Shown: one piece after another, positions 1 through 11,896 of the stretch
How the letters are laid out: each line of letters opens with the position of its first letter
Numbering within the stretch: position 1 is the first letter of the stretch
Assembly (NCBI GenBank): GCA_021018995.1
Contig: CM037592.1
Coordinates: 74,465,301-74,529,300 of the forward strand
Length of the DNA stretch: 64,000 nucleotides
Source: Chloranthus sessilifolius
Lineage: Eukaryota; Streptophyta; Magnoliopsida; Chloranthales; Chloranthaceae
Direction of reading: 5' to 3'
Program-made: the position numbers and the translations under genes
Notes under the pieces: generated by a model
Told to the model about the DNA's origin: nothing
Seen by the model: the letters and a program-made list of their open reading frames with translations, nothing else
Databases searched by the model: none

Positions 1-590
1 GACTTTCATTTGGTTGCCACTAATCCTCCACCCTTGTATTTACCTCATGATTTAAATCATTACTTGCATTTTGGAATTCTTGTAGATATGAAATAGCCCA
101 AGAAGGCAGTTCCCGTGGGCTTTTGGATCGCTCACCATGAAGAACCTCATTCCTATTATTCCAAATACACCATGCAATAATGGAAAAAACTTCCAATGCT
201 TCTTCTCCACCTCCTATCAAAGTTGCAAGTGCCCATTCCCCAAAAGAAGGTTTTTGTACTGAAAAAGGTTCGAATATCAAGGAGACAAAGAAACCAGATT
301 TGGGATGCAGTATGACAGTCCCGCAAAATGTGCATTGTAGTTTCACCATCCTCCCCACAGAAGAGACAGCTAGGATCAATGTAACCAATCCTCTTCCTCA
401 GATTTTCTCGAACCGGAATAATATCTCTACATGCATGCCAACAAAAACTTTTAATTTTGTTTGGGATATGGCAGGTCCAGATCGCACATCACAATTTTTT
501 CATAGGCATATCGCTCGTACTTGCTGTGCTTTTTTTATTTAAAAGCAGGTGATATGCACTTTTGACACTGAATTTACCTGTATTAATGTA
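1..590 (-). pseudogene. LINE ORF2 C-terminal part: zf-RVT zinc finger and RNase H entry
   Basis: The minus strand encodes a zf-RVT-type segment at about 480-290: a Phe-Cys-Trp-His stretch, then CLFCGEDGETTMHILRDC, with the Cys-x2-Cys ... His-x4-Cys spacing seen downstream of RT in plant L1 elements. Further left come the conserved IAWCIWNNRNEVLHG block (about 190-140) and a spacer leading to a Trp at the edge, where the RNase H domain of such elements normally starts. This part follows the RT thumb at 591-1280 and is the most 3' part visible. At least one frameshift separates the zinc finger from the IAWCIWNNRN block. It has no function as a protein now. Confidence 0.8.
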
Positions 591-1597
591 AGCCTATGCC
601 CTTGTATAATTCCGTTTCATGGAAGGTATTGGAATATTTATAATGGCATCAGTGTCCTCTGGGAAGAAACTACTTCGAATTAGATCTACCTTCCATTTTC
701 TGGTCACTGAATTAACAAGATTTGACATACTGTTAACTCCAATGTCATGAATTGGGGTAACCACCTTGAAAGTACTCATCCTTGGAATCCACCGAGCAGC
801 CCAAATTTTAATTGGCTTACCATTGCCTACTCTCCACATCAGCCTCTTCTCAAAAAATTTCTTTGCTTGAACCAAGCTCTACAAGGTATATGAAGCATGT
901 TTTCCTTGTACCGTCTCCATGAAAGTCTTTTGTGGAAAATACTTTGCTTTGAGTAATTTGTGAATAAAGGAGTTTTGGTACATTTCCAGCCACCAACATT
1001 GCTTGGCTAACATAGCCAAATTGAAGGCCTTCACATTTTTGAAGCCCATTCCCCCATGAAATTTTGAAGTGCACATAGATTCCCAATTTAACCAGTGGAT
1101 ACTTTTTTCCTTTTTGTTAGTACCCCACCAAAAATTTTCCATCATCATAGCCACATTGTGAAGTAGATTCTCCGGAAGAGCAAAGCAACTCATTGTATAT
1201 GTGAGAATGGCTTGTGCGGCTGCTTTGATAAGGGCCTCCTTCCTGGTCTTAGAGAGAAGCTTTTCTTTCTGTCCCTGCAATATTCGCTACACTTTATCTT
1301 TGATAGAGTTAAAGATAGCATTCTTGTTCCATCTAACCACCATTGATAATCCCAAATACTTTTCTTGACCATCGATTCGACGCACTTGCAAAGTTTGTGA
1401 ATATGAAGCCGCATTACCTTCAGTACATTCTTACTAAAGCTGCCGACTTGTCCATAGTTACCTACTGGCTAGAAGTATTCTCATAATTTATTAGTAATTG
1501 GACCCTAATAAAAGAGGATGTCATCGGCGAAGAACAAATATGAAATAGTTAGCGCACCACGACATATTTGGACCCTAAAATTTTACCACAAGCAACC
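591..1597 (-). pseudogene. LINE ORF2: RT catalytic FADD box, thumb and connection
   Basis: The RT catalytic motif FADD lies at about 1530-1519 on the minus strand, preceded by a Cys-Arg-Gly-Ala ... ISYL block that is typical of plant LINEs. After a degenerate stretch, 1280-879 encodes the conserved thumb: LLSKTRKEALIKAAAQ, then YTMSCFALPE, FWWG and GGMGFKNVKAFNLAMLAKQ. The segment at 875-594 continues with a WRVGNGKPIKIW block. These match the order in plant L1-type ORF2 proteins, which nick target DNA and copy their RNA there. Frames change between the FADD box, the thumb and the next block, and stops interrupt each, so the copy is dead. Confidence 0.88.
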
Positions 1598-2322
1598 TGT
1601 CACGGGGTCACTCTTCCAGCAATGTCAGCCCATGCGACACTTAACGCCCGATGCGCTAAGTCAGTCTAACTCTGATACCAATTGTTACGGGGGCGTCCTT
1701 CGACACGCCATCAACCCGCGTGGTGCCTTGCTACCGCATGCAACGAAGCCAATCAATCTCTTCATCAGTTCTGATACCACCCGCCTAGAGGACGGGAACT
1801 CTCCCTCATGGTTACCTCTATTTCGCGGGCTACCATCCGATGTATCGTGCCCCTTATGACACGCTCGATTGAACTAATGTGCCTCGTGCTACTGTGCTCA
1901 ACTAAGTCCCACGCAGCCTACCTTTGTGTGCGTTCCAAATTACTAGCACACGTCCATACCTAGCCCACATATTGTCGTGCTTAACTAAGTCCCACACAGC
2001 TCTCGTGAAGTTGCCTAGCCATATGTACCGCGATGCGTAGCTCAGGTCATAATTCAACCTCACATCGGGTGCCACACGGCATTGCTATGTCGACGTCCTA
2101 GGCCCACCCTTTCAGGCCTAAGAGACACTTGCACCCCGTGGCCCCATGTCGCGTGCCCTCCTAGCATCACATGTCGTGCCGTCTCGGCACTAAGATGTCG
2201 TGTGTCCTCTTAGCACCACATCGTGTGCCCCAAGAACCAAGTCGCCACTGCCTCTACGCGGAGTACAAGCGGCCCGAGTGGCACTACGGATGGCTCAAGT
2301 AGCCATGCTGCATACCTTCGTC
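1598..2322 (-). mobile_element. Foreign fragment inside the LINE, probably part of an LTR element
   Basis: LINE coding similarity stops at about 2322 and resumes at about 1597. The insert between is GC-richer than its flanks and repeats phrases such as a GCACGACAT-like block. Read on the minus strand it holds CCCGTAACA followed by ATTGGTATCAGAG (about 1683-1665). This looks like an LTR end next to a primer-binding site for initiator tRNA-Met. A second similar end, CCCCGTGACA, lies at the left border near 1598. I see no protein domain, no clear paired LTR and no sure target duplication, so boundaries are approximate. It could be a truncated gypsy LTR plus leader, or a small terminal-repeat element. 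Confidence 0.45.
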
Positions 2323-3416
2323 ACATATCGCTTTTCGCAACATAGAAGAGAGGACATTAGAGCATAATATAAAAAGATAGGGGGACAATGGGTCCCCTTG
2401 CCTAATTCCCCTAGACGGTACAACTTTCCCATAAATCAAAACCATTTAAAAGGGATGAATATGTGACTGATACAACACAACCCATCACCAAATCGACCGA
2501 TCTATCGACAAAACCAAGCTTTTTAAGGGTTTTTTCTAGGAAAGACTGCTCGACTCTATCGTAAGCCTTACTCATGTCGAGTTTCAAAGCACAACTTTCT
2601 AACTTTCCGCTCCTTTTATCTTTTAGATATTGGGCGGCCACCTCAAATGCAATTAGGATGTTATTAAGCATCCCGAAACAAAGACACTTTGATTTTCTGA
2701 CACAATATGATGAAGAATACACTTGAGTCTATTAGCAATTGTTTTGGATATGACTTTATACACCACATTGCATAGAATAATAGGTCCGAAATCATAGAGA
2801 GATTTCAGGCTATGGGTTTTAGGACTGAGAACCATATTAGTATTGTTAATCATATCTAAAGTGGAATTACCATTAAGGTAGTTCAGACCAGTTTTTGTAA
2901 GAGAGGAGCCAACAATCTTCCAACACTTTTGAAAAAATAATGCAGACATACAGTTGGGCTTAGGGGCCTTTAAAGGATGCATTTGAAAAAGTGCCGCATG
3001 TAGGGCTTCCTAAGACCAATGTTTTGTTCTTGAGTGATCTTTGCATCGACATAGTCCAACACTTCATCACTATAGATAGAGTTAGTTGAAGTGAAAAGCT
3101 CCCCATAATAGGAACAAATCATGTTACCCAGGTCCTCTTGCTTATCATGCCATACACCATTTCCATCCAGAAGTCGTTTGATGGAATTTCTCTTATGTCG
3201 GGTAGAGGCTCATGAACGAAAGAATTTTGTATTTCTATCTCCCTCCTTCAACCAAATATCCTTCGATCTTTGCCTCCATAAAATCTCTTGTTTCTCCATT
3301 AGATCATTAACCTCCTTCTTTTTGTGTTTATATGTTGCTACATCACTCCCATTCTGACCCAATAGAATGAGTTCCTTCTATAGATAATTTAATTTTTTAG
3401 TGACGTTGCCAATAAC
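2323..3416 (-). pseudogene. LINE ORF2: endonuclease-RT linker and RT fingers/palm
   Basis: On the minus strand the linker carries WLKEGDRNTKFF (about 3255-3215), the usual entry to plant LINE RT. RT motifs follow: KAPKPN...SALFFQKCW (2980-2930), SLYDFGPIILCNVVYKVISKTIANRLK (2815-2740, a degenerate DFRPISLCNV block), an ENQS-FV-G block, and KLDMSKAYDRVE (2590-2555), which holds the first catalytic Asp of [18 protein letters not shown] lies at about 2412-2360. The frame shifts at about 2700 and several stops are present. The right border is the Tekay-like element at 3417, and the left border is the foreign fragment. RT here would have copied the LINE RNA at the nicked target. Confidence 0.9.
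3412..3416. repeat. Target-site duplication, left copy, ATAAC (Tekay-like element)
   Basis: ATAAC directly precedes the LTR start TGTCACGACC and is repeated after the right LTR at 11892-11896. It is a perfect 5-bp duplication, as expected of Ty3/gypsy integrases. Confidence 0.93.
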
Positions 3417-6400
3417 TGTCACGACCCGAAATTCTACCCCATCCCGAGGGCCTAGAATTTTGAGTTATGACCCACACATATCCCGGATATGCTAAGCGGA
3501 CATACACCTAATCAGAGTTCTCGTGCAATAATGGTTCCACGAAATCTGTGAAATCCAACAATTAGGGTGGAATATAAATATAATCATAAATACTGAATAA
3601 GTGTGATAAAATCACAATCCACCAATAAAATGTAAATCCAGTCGGAGACAAATTCGATAAAATAAACTATAAAATTTGCAATACTAGTATCAATAAAACT
3701 CAATACCAAGTCCACGATGATCAGTAACCGGCATTCGAATCAAGATCAGCACCGTAGTCCTCCTGATAACCGGCAGCGTCACCCTCCAAAGGCCCCTGAT
3801 AATCAACGTCCGCGGAATCAAAGAAATTAGCGTCGGCAAGATCTAAATGGCCGGCGTCTACTCCACCAGCGTAATCACCTGCAACTGTTAGATTATCGTG
3901 GGATGAGTTTACTCAGCCACGTAAACTCAGTGAAATACACCACCAATCCACCCCATACTACTCAGGTGCATTGTGGGTGCATCTTGTGAGTGATAAACAT
4001 AGTATCTCAAAGTAGATAGTAAAAGAAAGATAAAATTACATGTATATCGTAAAACTCATATCATATCATAAATGCAAGACCATGATCTAGACACTCATAT
4101 CCTAACGTGCCTTACCATATCTCATAATATATTATATCATGTCTTATTATCATTCTCGCACATACGTCTGTACATCGCATGAGCGTAACTAGCATACTAG
4201 TGAAATCCTAAATGACCTGTGCCAGAGTCGCTGCTCGAGCTACTATGGGAGGGTCAATATAGTATATACCACCATATTATAACGACCTCGTGTCATACTC
4301 ATACTCCACCACCCAGCCAATGGGGAGACATAATGGCCAAACTCACTCATAACGCACTCATACTCATAATCTCTCCCAGAGATCCGTCTTGGTGAAAAGT
4401 TATTGCCTCTACTGGCTACGCAAGGCAGCACGTCTGAGACTTAAGTTCTTTATCTTTTGCTGGCCTACACAGCGATGTCTTATTATCGTACTTGTATCAT
4501 AACTTATCTTATCTCATACTCATATCTTATCATACTCTTATACTTAATCCTATGACAAACTATAGTGAGGCAACCTTCCTAATTCAGGCTTCTCAAGAAA
4601 AAAGTTCTGTAGTAACTTGGATATACTTCGTGTGATAGTTTATACTACCATAGAGGTGTTGCATCCGTACATGGACGCCAATATTTCGAGTTTCACGTGA
4701 CCGTAAAAGAAGCCTCACCACAGCTAAAGGCCCAACGCCCGATTCTCGTATCATATCTCATATCTTATCCTCTCGTATTAAAACTCGGGGTGATAGGATC
4801 ACTGTATATGCCACCGTGTACGAAGTTACACTGAATTCGCACTCACCCGACTCGTCATGGGTCCCATTCCACCATGAGTTGTAAGGCATGTAAATACGGT
4901 GTATTCCTCACTTCGATACCATCTCGACGAATCACCACGCCCAAGCGTAGGCATGATCTCATACACTCTCATTCTCATTATCTAACATATTCTTAACTCG
5001 TATAAATTGATTAAGTTGTAAATACAAAAGTATCACACATACAGAACGGTTTATACTTATATTTTGATTATGCTTATATTTATATTTATTTACATACCAC
5101 ACCAATATAATTATAGAATAGAGTTATAAGTATGATTTCGATAATCGTAAAAGTCAGAGTTCGATTTTATAAAGACATCGAAGTTCTAACACTTTGTATT
5201 ATCGAAGAGGTCGCGTTGAAGCGATAAAATTGAGATATATATATATAATAATTAGATAATTAAATTAAATAGTATTTATACTTATTAAGTTATGATTTAT
5301 CATGACCATCGATCGAAAGACCTTACAATATAATATACAGAGGAACTTTGGTCATGAGAATTAGAAAATAATATTAAATTCGAATAGCCTTGAGTCATTC
5401 AAAATTGAACCCGACTTGTTGCTCTATTTTGACCTCTAAAACGTCAGATTCGTGAAATGGCTATTTCACACAAAGTTGTAAAGCTCGCTGTCTTCTTTCC
5501 AATGCCATATGAATCGCATTAATCCGAGGTCGGAGTAAAAAGTTATGATCAAAATACCAGGACAGGTGCATTAATGGTCGCGAGGTCGGGTTCGTGGACG
5601 CGAATTTGAGTTCGCAGTCATGAGTTCGAACCCGAAACTTCAAGATGGTACAATTTATTATTCTTTTAATTAAAATAAAAATATAGTTTAATTTTTGGGC
5701 TTAATTAATTTTAAATAAATAATAATATAACTTACAACAATAATATATATTATTATAGTCTTAGTAGAATGATAAATTTATAATTATATTGATTTGGAAA
5801 TAAATAATATCAATATGATATTATGCCAATTAAGTCAATCTATTAAATTTATAAGTATTAAAATTTAATTAATTTTACAGATATAAAAGAGGAAGTAAAT
5901 ATATTAAATATACAGACCTAATATAAGGTAAAAAATTAATGGCTCAAACAAAAGGGATTTTTGAAAAGAAAAGAGAAATAACATATAAACCCAATTTACA
6001 AAATATACAACTTTCAAGGGAAAGCATATATTAAATATATAGATCTATTAATTTATGAGATATTTGGGTTTAAATAAGATTTTTAAACCCGTCGATGCGC
6101 GATCAAACGCATCCTACGCGACGGAATCTGAGAAGAACAAGATGGATTGATGGGTACCCACCTATTGAAGCGTAAACGAAAGATCAACGACGATTCGGGT
6201 TGAAAAGGTCGATTCCCAAGTCATCGGCTCGTCTAAATCTTGAGAGAAAATAATTTCTTATTATAGAGATGAGAGAGCTTTTAAAGTTTTATTTATAATG
6301 GTATAAAATTTTAGGTCAACTCTAATTAACACTTTTCGTAGGAGATTTAATAGAATAAGAGATTTTTATACGGAATAAGAATTCATATGTAACTTAGATA

Positions 6401-6723
6401 GCTTGAGAAAAGGTTTCGTTCCAGCATAAGCACCAAAGCAATTGATGTTTCTCTCCCGAAATTATAATTATACCCTTTGACTTGCTTGATCACTTAAAAT
6501 GGGCATAACTTTTTATATTCTTGTCAGAAGTTGTCAAATTATATATCGTTGGAATCGTATCGACGAGCACTTCGCAATGAGTCTAATTTTGATATGGGAA
6601 AAATTAGAAATTTTCTATTTTAAAAGGTGGGTTTCGATTCTGATGTAGAGCGTTAGCACAGTACATAGTGTGGTGCATCATCTAACACCGTTAAAATAAA
6701 ATCTAAAAGTCCGGGTTGTTACA
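3417..6723 (-). repeat. 3' LTR of the Tekay-like element (3307 bp)
   Basis: It runs from TGTCACGACC to GGGTTGTTACA on the plus strand, and so begins TGTAACAACCCGG in element sense. It is collinear with 8563-11891, with few differences and small indels. An example is a 7-bp gap relative to the right copy at the AGCATAAGC near 6425. A local stretch at about 4390-4437 is much more different from its partner than the rest. A TATA-like sequence in element sense lies at about 6288-6297. Short spurious frames in it do not resemble proteins. Confidence 0.95.
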
Positions 6724-6736
6724 TTCTCTCCCCCTT
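6724..6736 (-). other. Polypurine tract of the Tekay-like element
   Basis: On the minus strand AAGGGGGAGAGAA abuts the 3' LTR start TGTAACA. This is where plus-strand DNA synthesis starts in LTR elements. Confidence 0.85.
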
Positions 6737-6799
6737 ATAATATTTTCGTCCTCGAAAATTACGTACATGAAGCGATGAGGTCGGGGTACTTCTCCAAAG

Positions 6800-8230
6800 T
6801 CTCATCTTGTCATTCCCAAGTGGCTTCATTCAGTGAATGATGTTGCCACTGTACTTTAACGAAGCGAACAGATTTACCCTTGATGGGCTGCTCCTTCCGA
6901 TCTTCGATACGAACCGGCTTCTCTATGATGGTCAGATCATCTCTGACTTCAATTGGCTCGATATCAAGGATGTGAGATGGATCGGGCAAGTATTTGTGCA
7001 ACATAGACACATGGAACACATTGTGGATACTGGCAAAGTGTCTCGGAAGTGACATTCGGTATGCTACCTCACCGATGCGATCTGTGATAATGAAAGGTCC
7101 CACTTATCTCGGGCTTAGTTTTTCCCCGCATTCCAAAACGCATGATTCCCTTAGTTGGTGACACCCAGATGAAAACCCAATCACCAACCTCAAATTCTAT
7201 CAAGCGTCTTCTACTGTCGGCGTAGGCTTTCTGACGGTCTTGAGCTTCTTTCAATCTTTGACAGATAACTCTAACCTTCTCGGTCGTGGTTTCTAGGAGT
7301 TCCGGCCCAAGCATCTTTCTTTCACCAACCTCGTCCCAACAAAGAGGCGTCCTACAACTCCGGCCATAAAGAGCTTCAAAAGGCGACATCCCGATGCTTG
7401 CCTGAAAGCTATTGTTATAAGAAAACTCAATCAAAGGGAGGTGGTCATCCCAATTACCTCGGAAGTCTAACATGCAGGCTTGAAGCATGTCTTCTACGAT
7501 CTGATTAACTCTTTCAGTTTGACTGTTGGTCTCTGGATGGAAGGCTGTACTGAAGTCGAGTCTCGTGCCCATTGCTTCCTGAAATTTCTTCCAATGATCA
7601 GAAGTGAATTTCGTGTCTCTGTCCGACACAATGCTCACAGGAATTCCGTGAAGCTTGACTATTTCCTTCAGATACGTCTCAGCCAGTTTGTCCCCACTAT
7701 CTGTAATCTTAAAAGGTAGGAAGTGCGCCGACTTAGTCAATCGGTCCACAATAACCTAGATGGCGTTGTGCTTCCTTGAAGTTCTAGGGAGTCCGACTAT
7801 GAAATCCATAGAGATGTTTTCCCACTTCCACTCGGGAATCGGTAAGGATTGCAAAAGACCGGCTTGCTTCTGATGCTCAACTTTCACCTGTTGGCATTCT
7901 AAACACCTGGAGACGTATTAGGCAATCTCTCTTCATATTTGGCCACCAATAATAGTTTCGAATATTTCGGTACATTTTTGTGCTTCCTGGGTGTACCGAA
8001 TATCCAGATTTGTGTGCCTCCTCGAGAATTTTGTTCCGCAATATTTCAACATCGGGGACATACAATCTATTTCGAAAAAGGAGGGTCCCATCAAATCGTA
8101 TAGAGAAATCTGGTTTAGGGCCCTCGGCTAATTGTCCCTTAATCTTCGAAATTTCGGGATCTAAGGGTTGGCCATTTCTAATATAACCTAGAATTTGCTA
8201 TTCCTATAGTTGACATCTCAGATCACCTAG
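6800..8230 (-). pseudogene. Pol fragment: zinc-binding domain, integrase and chromodomain-like tail
   Basis: From right to left: a pre-integrase segment (about 8190-8060), the H2C2-type zinc-binding region with [11 protein letters not shown] and YYWW (about 8015-7935), and a CLECQQVK block. The integrase core has Asp in SMDFIVGLP, Asp in SDRDTKF and Glu in SQTERVNQI, with 35 residues between the last two, so the DDE triad is intact. SYNNSFQASIGMSPFEALYG follows, then a GDWVF block. A tail at 7103-6810 (FHVSMLHKYLPDPSH ... LNEATWE) has the arrangement of gypsy integrases ending in a chromodomain. It has frameshifts at about 7925 and at an A-run near 7130, and a TAG replacing Trp near 7757. Integrase would join element DNA to the host chromosome, with the tail directing it to chromatin. 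Confidence 0.93.
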
Positions 8231-8547
8231 AATTTTAAACAGTCAAATCTTCAAGGATTTATTTATCTAATTGCCCCTCAATTTAGAAAAGCTTCATCCA
8301 TTATTTTCCAATCCGTATAGATCATTTCTAATGTTTCTCACAAGTTCCTAACTGTATAAGTCATTGCTAAATAAATCTTTAAATACTAAATCGAACCTTA
8401 GAGTCTTCTATCATCAACGATTGAACTTTCTTGAAACCAATAAGTCCTCAAAAGATCAAAAGTCTCGGGTCTATCTGAATCATTATAACCTCAATCAATA
8501 TATTGTACTTACATAACCCATACAGTCCTCGAGGAAGTAAAGTCTGA
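8231..8547 (-). other. Untranslated leader of the Tekay-like element, joined to the deletion point
   Basis: This stretch lies between the PBS and the pol remnant. I see no Gag similarity. In a complete element Gag, protease, RT and RNase H would follow, so the deletion join lies in or near this segment, at about 8200-8250. Confidence 0.6.
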
Positions 8548-8559
8548 GCTCTGATACCA
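8548..8559 (-). other. Primer-binding site, initiator tRNA-Met type
   Basis: The minus strand reads TGGTATCAGAGC, the standard complement of the 3' end of plant initiator tRNA-Met. It lies three bases inside the 5' LTR, which fixes the element on the minus strand. Confidence 0.93.
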
Positions 8560-8562
8560 CTC

Positions 8563-11500
8563 TGTCACGACCCGAAATTCTACCCCATCCCGAGGGCCTA
8601 GAATTCTGAGTTATGACCCGCACATATCCCGGATATGCTAAGCGGACATACACCTAATCAGAGTTCTCGTGCAATAATGGTTCCACGAAATCCGTGAAAT
8701 CCAACAATTAGGGTGGAATATAAATGTAATCATAAATACTGAATAAGTGTGATAAAATCACAATCCACCAATAAAATGTAAATCCAGTCGGAGACAAATC
8801 CGATAAAATAAACTATAAAATCCGCAATACTAGTATCAATAAAACTCAATACCAAGTCCACAATGATCAGTAACCGGCACTCGAATCAAGATCAACACCG
8901 TAGTCCTCCTGATAACCGGCAGCGTCACCCTCCAAAGGCCCCTGATAATCAACGTCCGCGGAATCAATGAAATCAGCGTCGGCAAGATCTAAATGGCCGG
9001 CGTTTACTCCACCAGCGTAATCACCTGTAACTGTTAGATTATCGTGGGATGAGTTTACTCAGTCACGTAAACTCAGTGGAATACACCACCAATCCACCCT
9101 ATACTACTCAGGCGCATTGTGGGTGCATCTTGTGAGTGATAAACATAGTATCTCAAAGTAGATAGTAAAAGAAAGACAAAATTATATGCATATCGTAAAA
9201 CTCATATCATATCATATCATAAATGCAAGACCATGATCTAGACACTCATATCCTAACATGCCTTACCATATCTCATAATATATTATATCATATCTTATTA
9301 TCATTCTCGTAGATACGTCTGTACATCGCATGAGCGTAACTAACATACTAGTAAAATCTTAAACGACCTGTGCCAGAGTCGCTGCTCGAGCTACTATGGG
9401 AGGGTCAATATAGTATCATACCACCATATTATAACGCCCTCGTGTCATACTCATACTCCACCACCCAGCCAATGGGGAGACATAATGGCCAAACTCACTC
9501 ATAACGCACTCATACTCATAATCTCTCCCAGAGATCCGTCTTGGCTGAAAGACGTTGTTGCCCTTACGGTAGCTACGCAAGGAACGGCACGTACAGAGAC
9601 TTAAGTTCTTTATTTTTTGCTGGCCTATACAGCGATGTCTTATTATCGTACTCGTATCATAACTTATCTTATCTCATACTCATATCTTATCATACCCTTA
9701 TACTTAATTCTATGACAAACTATAGTGAGGCAACCTTCCTAATTCACGCTTCCCAAGAAAAAGGTTCTGTAGTAACTTGGATGTACTTTGTGTGCTAGTT
9801 TATACTATCATAGAGGTGTTGCATCTGTACATGGACGCCAATATTCTGAGTTTCACGTGATCGTAAAAGAAGCCTCACCGCAGCTAAAGGCCCAACGCCC
9901 GATTCTTGTATCATATCTCATATCTTATCCTCTCGTATTAAAACTCGGGGTGATAGGATCACTGTATATGCCACCGTGTACGAAGTTACACTGAATTCGC
10001 ACTCACCCGACTCGTCATGGGTCCCATTCCACCATGAGTTGTAAGGCATGTGAATACGGTGTATTCCTCGCTTCGATACCATCTAGGCGAATCACCCCGC
10101 CCAAGCGTAGGCATGATCTCATACACTCTCGTACTCATGATCTAACATATTCTTAACTCGTATAAATTGATTAAGTTGTAAATACAAAAGTATCACACAT
10201 ACAGAACGGTTTATACTTAGATTTTGATTATGCTTATATTTATATTTATTTACATACCACACCAATATAATTATAGAATAGAGTTATAAGTATAATTTCG
10301 ATAATCGTAAAAGTCAGAGTTCGATTTTATAAAGGCATCGAAGTTCTAACACTTTGTATTATCGAAGAGGTCGCGTTGAAGTGATAAAATTGAGATATAT
10401 ATATATATAATAATTAGATAATTAAATTAAATAGTATTTATACTTATTAAGTTATGATTTATCATGACCATCGATCGAAAGACCTTACAATATAATATAC
10501 AGAGGAACTTTGGTCATGAGAATTAGAAAATAATATTAAATTCGAATAGCCTTGAGTCATTCAAAATTGAACCCGACTTGTTGCTTTATTTTGACCTCTA
10601 AAACGTCAGATTCGTGAAATGGCTATTTCATACAAAGTTGTAAAGCTCGCTGTCTTCTTTCTAATGCTGTATGAATCGCATTAATCCGAGGTCGGAGTAA
10701 AAAGTTATGACCAAAATACCAGGACAGGTGCATTAATGGTCGCGAGGTTGGGTTCATGGACGCGAATTTGAGTTCGCAGTCATGAGTTCGAACCTGAAAC
10801 TTCAAGATGGTACAATTTATTATTCTTTTAATTAAAATAAAAATATAGTTTAATTTTTGGGCTTAATTAATTTTAAATAAATAATAATATAACTTGCAAC
10901 AATAATATATATTATTATAGTCTTAGTAGAATGATAAATTTATAATTATATTGATTTGTAAATAAATAATATCAATATGATATTATGTCAATTAAGTCAA
11001 TCTATCAAATTTATAAGTATTAAAATTTAATTAATTTTACAGATATAAAAGAGGAAGTAAATATATTAAATATACAGACCTAATATAAGATAAAATATTA
11101 ATGGCTCAAACAAAAGGGATTTTTGAAAAGAAAAGGGAAATAACATATAAACCCAATTTACAAAATATACAACATTCAAGGGAAAGCATATATTAAATAT
11201 ATAGATCTATTAATTTATGAGATATTTGGGTTTAAATAAAATTTTTAAACCCGTCGATGCGCGATCGAACGCATCCTACGCGACGGGATCTGAGAAAAAC
11301 AAGATGGATTGATGGGTACCCACCTCTTGAAGCGTGAACGGAAGATCAACGGTGATTCTGGTTGAAAAGGTCGATTCCCAAGTCATCGGCTCGTCTAAGT
11401 CTTGAGAGAGAATAATTTCTTATTATAGAGAGGAGAGAACTTTTAAAGTTTTATTTATAATGGTATAAAATTTTAGGTCAACTCTAATTAACACTTTTCG

Positions 11501-11891
11501 TAGGAGATTTAATAGAATAGGAGATTTTTACACGGAATAAGAATTCATACGTAACTTGGATAGCTTGAGAAAAAGTTTTGTTCCAGCGTTTTGCATAAGC
11601 ACCAAAGCAATTGGTGTTTCTCTCCCGAAATTATAATTATATCCTTTGACTTGCTTGATCACTTAAAATGGGCATAACTTTTTATATTCTTGTTAGAAGT
11701 CATCAAATTATATATCGTTGGAATCGTATCGACGAGCACTTCGCAATGAGTCTAATTTTGATATGGGAAAATTAGAAATTTTCTATTTTAAAAGGTGGGT
11801 TTCGATTCTGATGTGGAGCGTTAGCACAGTACATTGTGTGGTGCATCATCTAACACCGTTAAAATAAAATCTAAAAATCCGGGTTGTTACA
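8563..11891 (-). repeat. 5' LTR of the Tekay-like element (3329 bp)
   Basis: It has the same termini as 3417-6723 and is collinear with it. A TATAAATA-like box in element sense lies at about 11451-11459 and would direct minus-strand transcription toward the PBS. Differences from the left copy include a 5-bp ATCAT expansion near 9200 and a cluster of changes at about 9540-9600. It holds no coding sequence that I recognise. Confidence 0.95.
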
Positions 11892-11896
11892 ATAAC
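11892..11896. repeat. Target-site duplication, right copy, ATAAC
   Basis: This is a perfect copy of 3412-3416. LINE coding sequence resumes directly after it. Confidence 0.93.

Larger units (their letters stand above)
3417..11891 (-). mobile_element. Tekay/Del-like chromodomain Ty3-gypsy element, internally deleted
   Basis: Two long direct repeats (3417-6723 and 8563-11891) flank an 1839-bp interior. On the minus strand the order is 5' LTR, PBS complementary to initiator tRNA-Met, a short leader, the end of pol (zinc-binding domain, integrase, chromodomain-like tail), polypurine tract, 3' LTR. Termini are TG/CA and a perfect 5-bp duplication flanks the element. Gag, protease, RT and most of RNase H are missing, so it could move only with enzymes from another copy. 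LTR length, PBS and chromodomain-type tail suggest the Tekay/Del lineage. In the first 240 aligned LTR bases I count 5 differences, all transitions, so it is the youngest-looking insertion here. Confidence 0.93.

Noticed and set aside
1500..2400. Host gene exon within the GC-richer stretch
   Set aside because: Frames are short, there are no splice-like boundaries or known domain, and LINE RT resumes on both sides.
3417..11891. Large direct duplication (3.3 kb, twice) as a segmental duplication
   Set aside because: TG/CA ends, PBS, polypurine tract and a 5-bp duplication show that it is an LTR pair.
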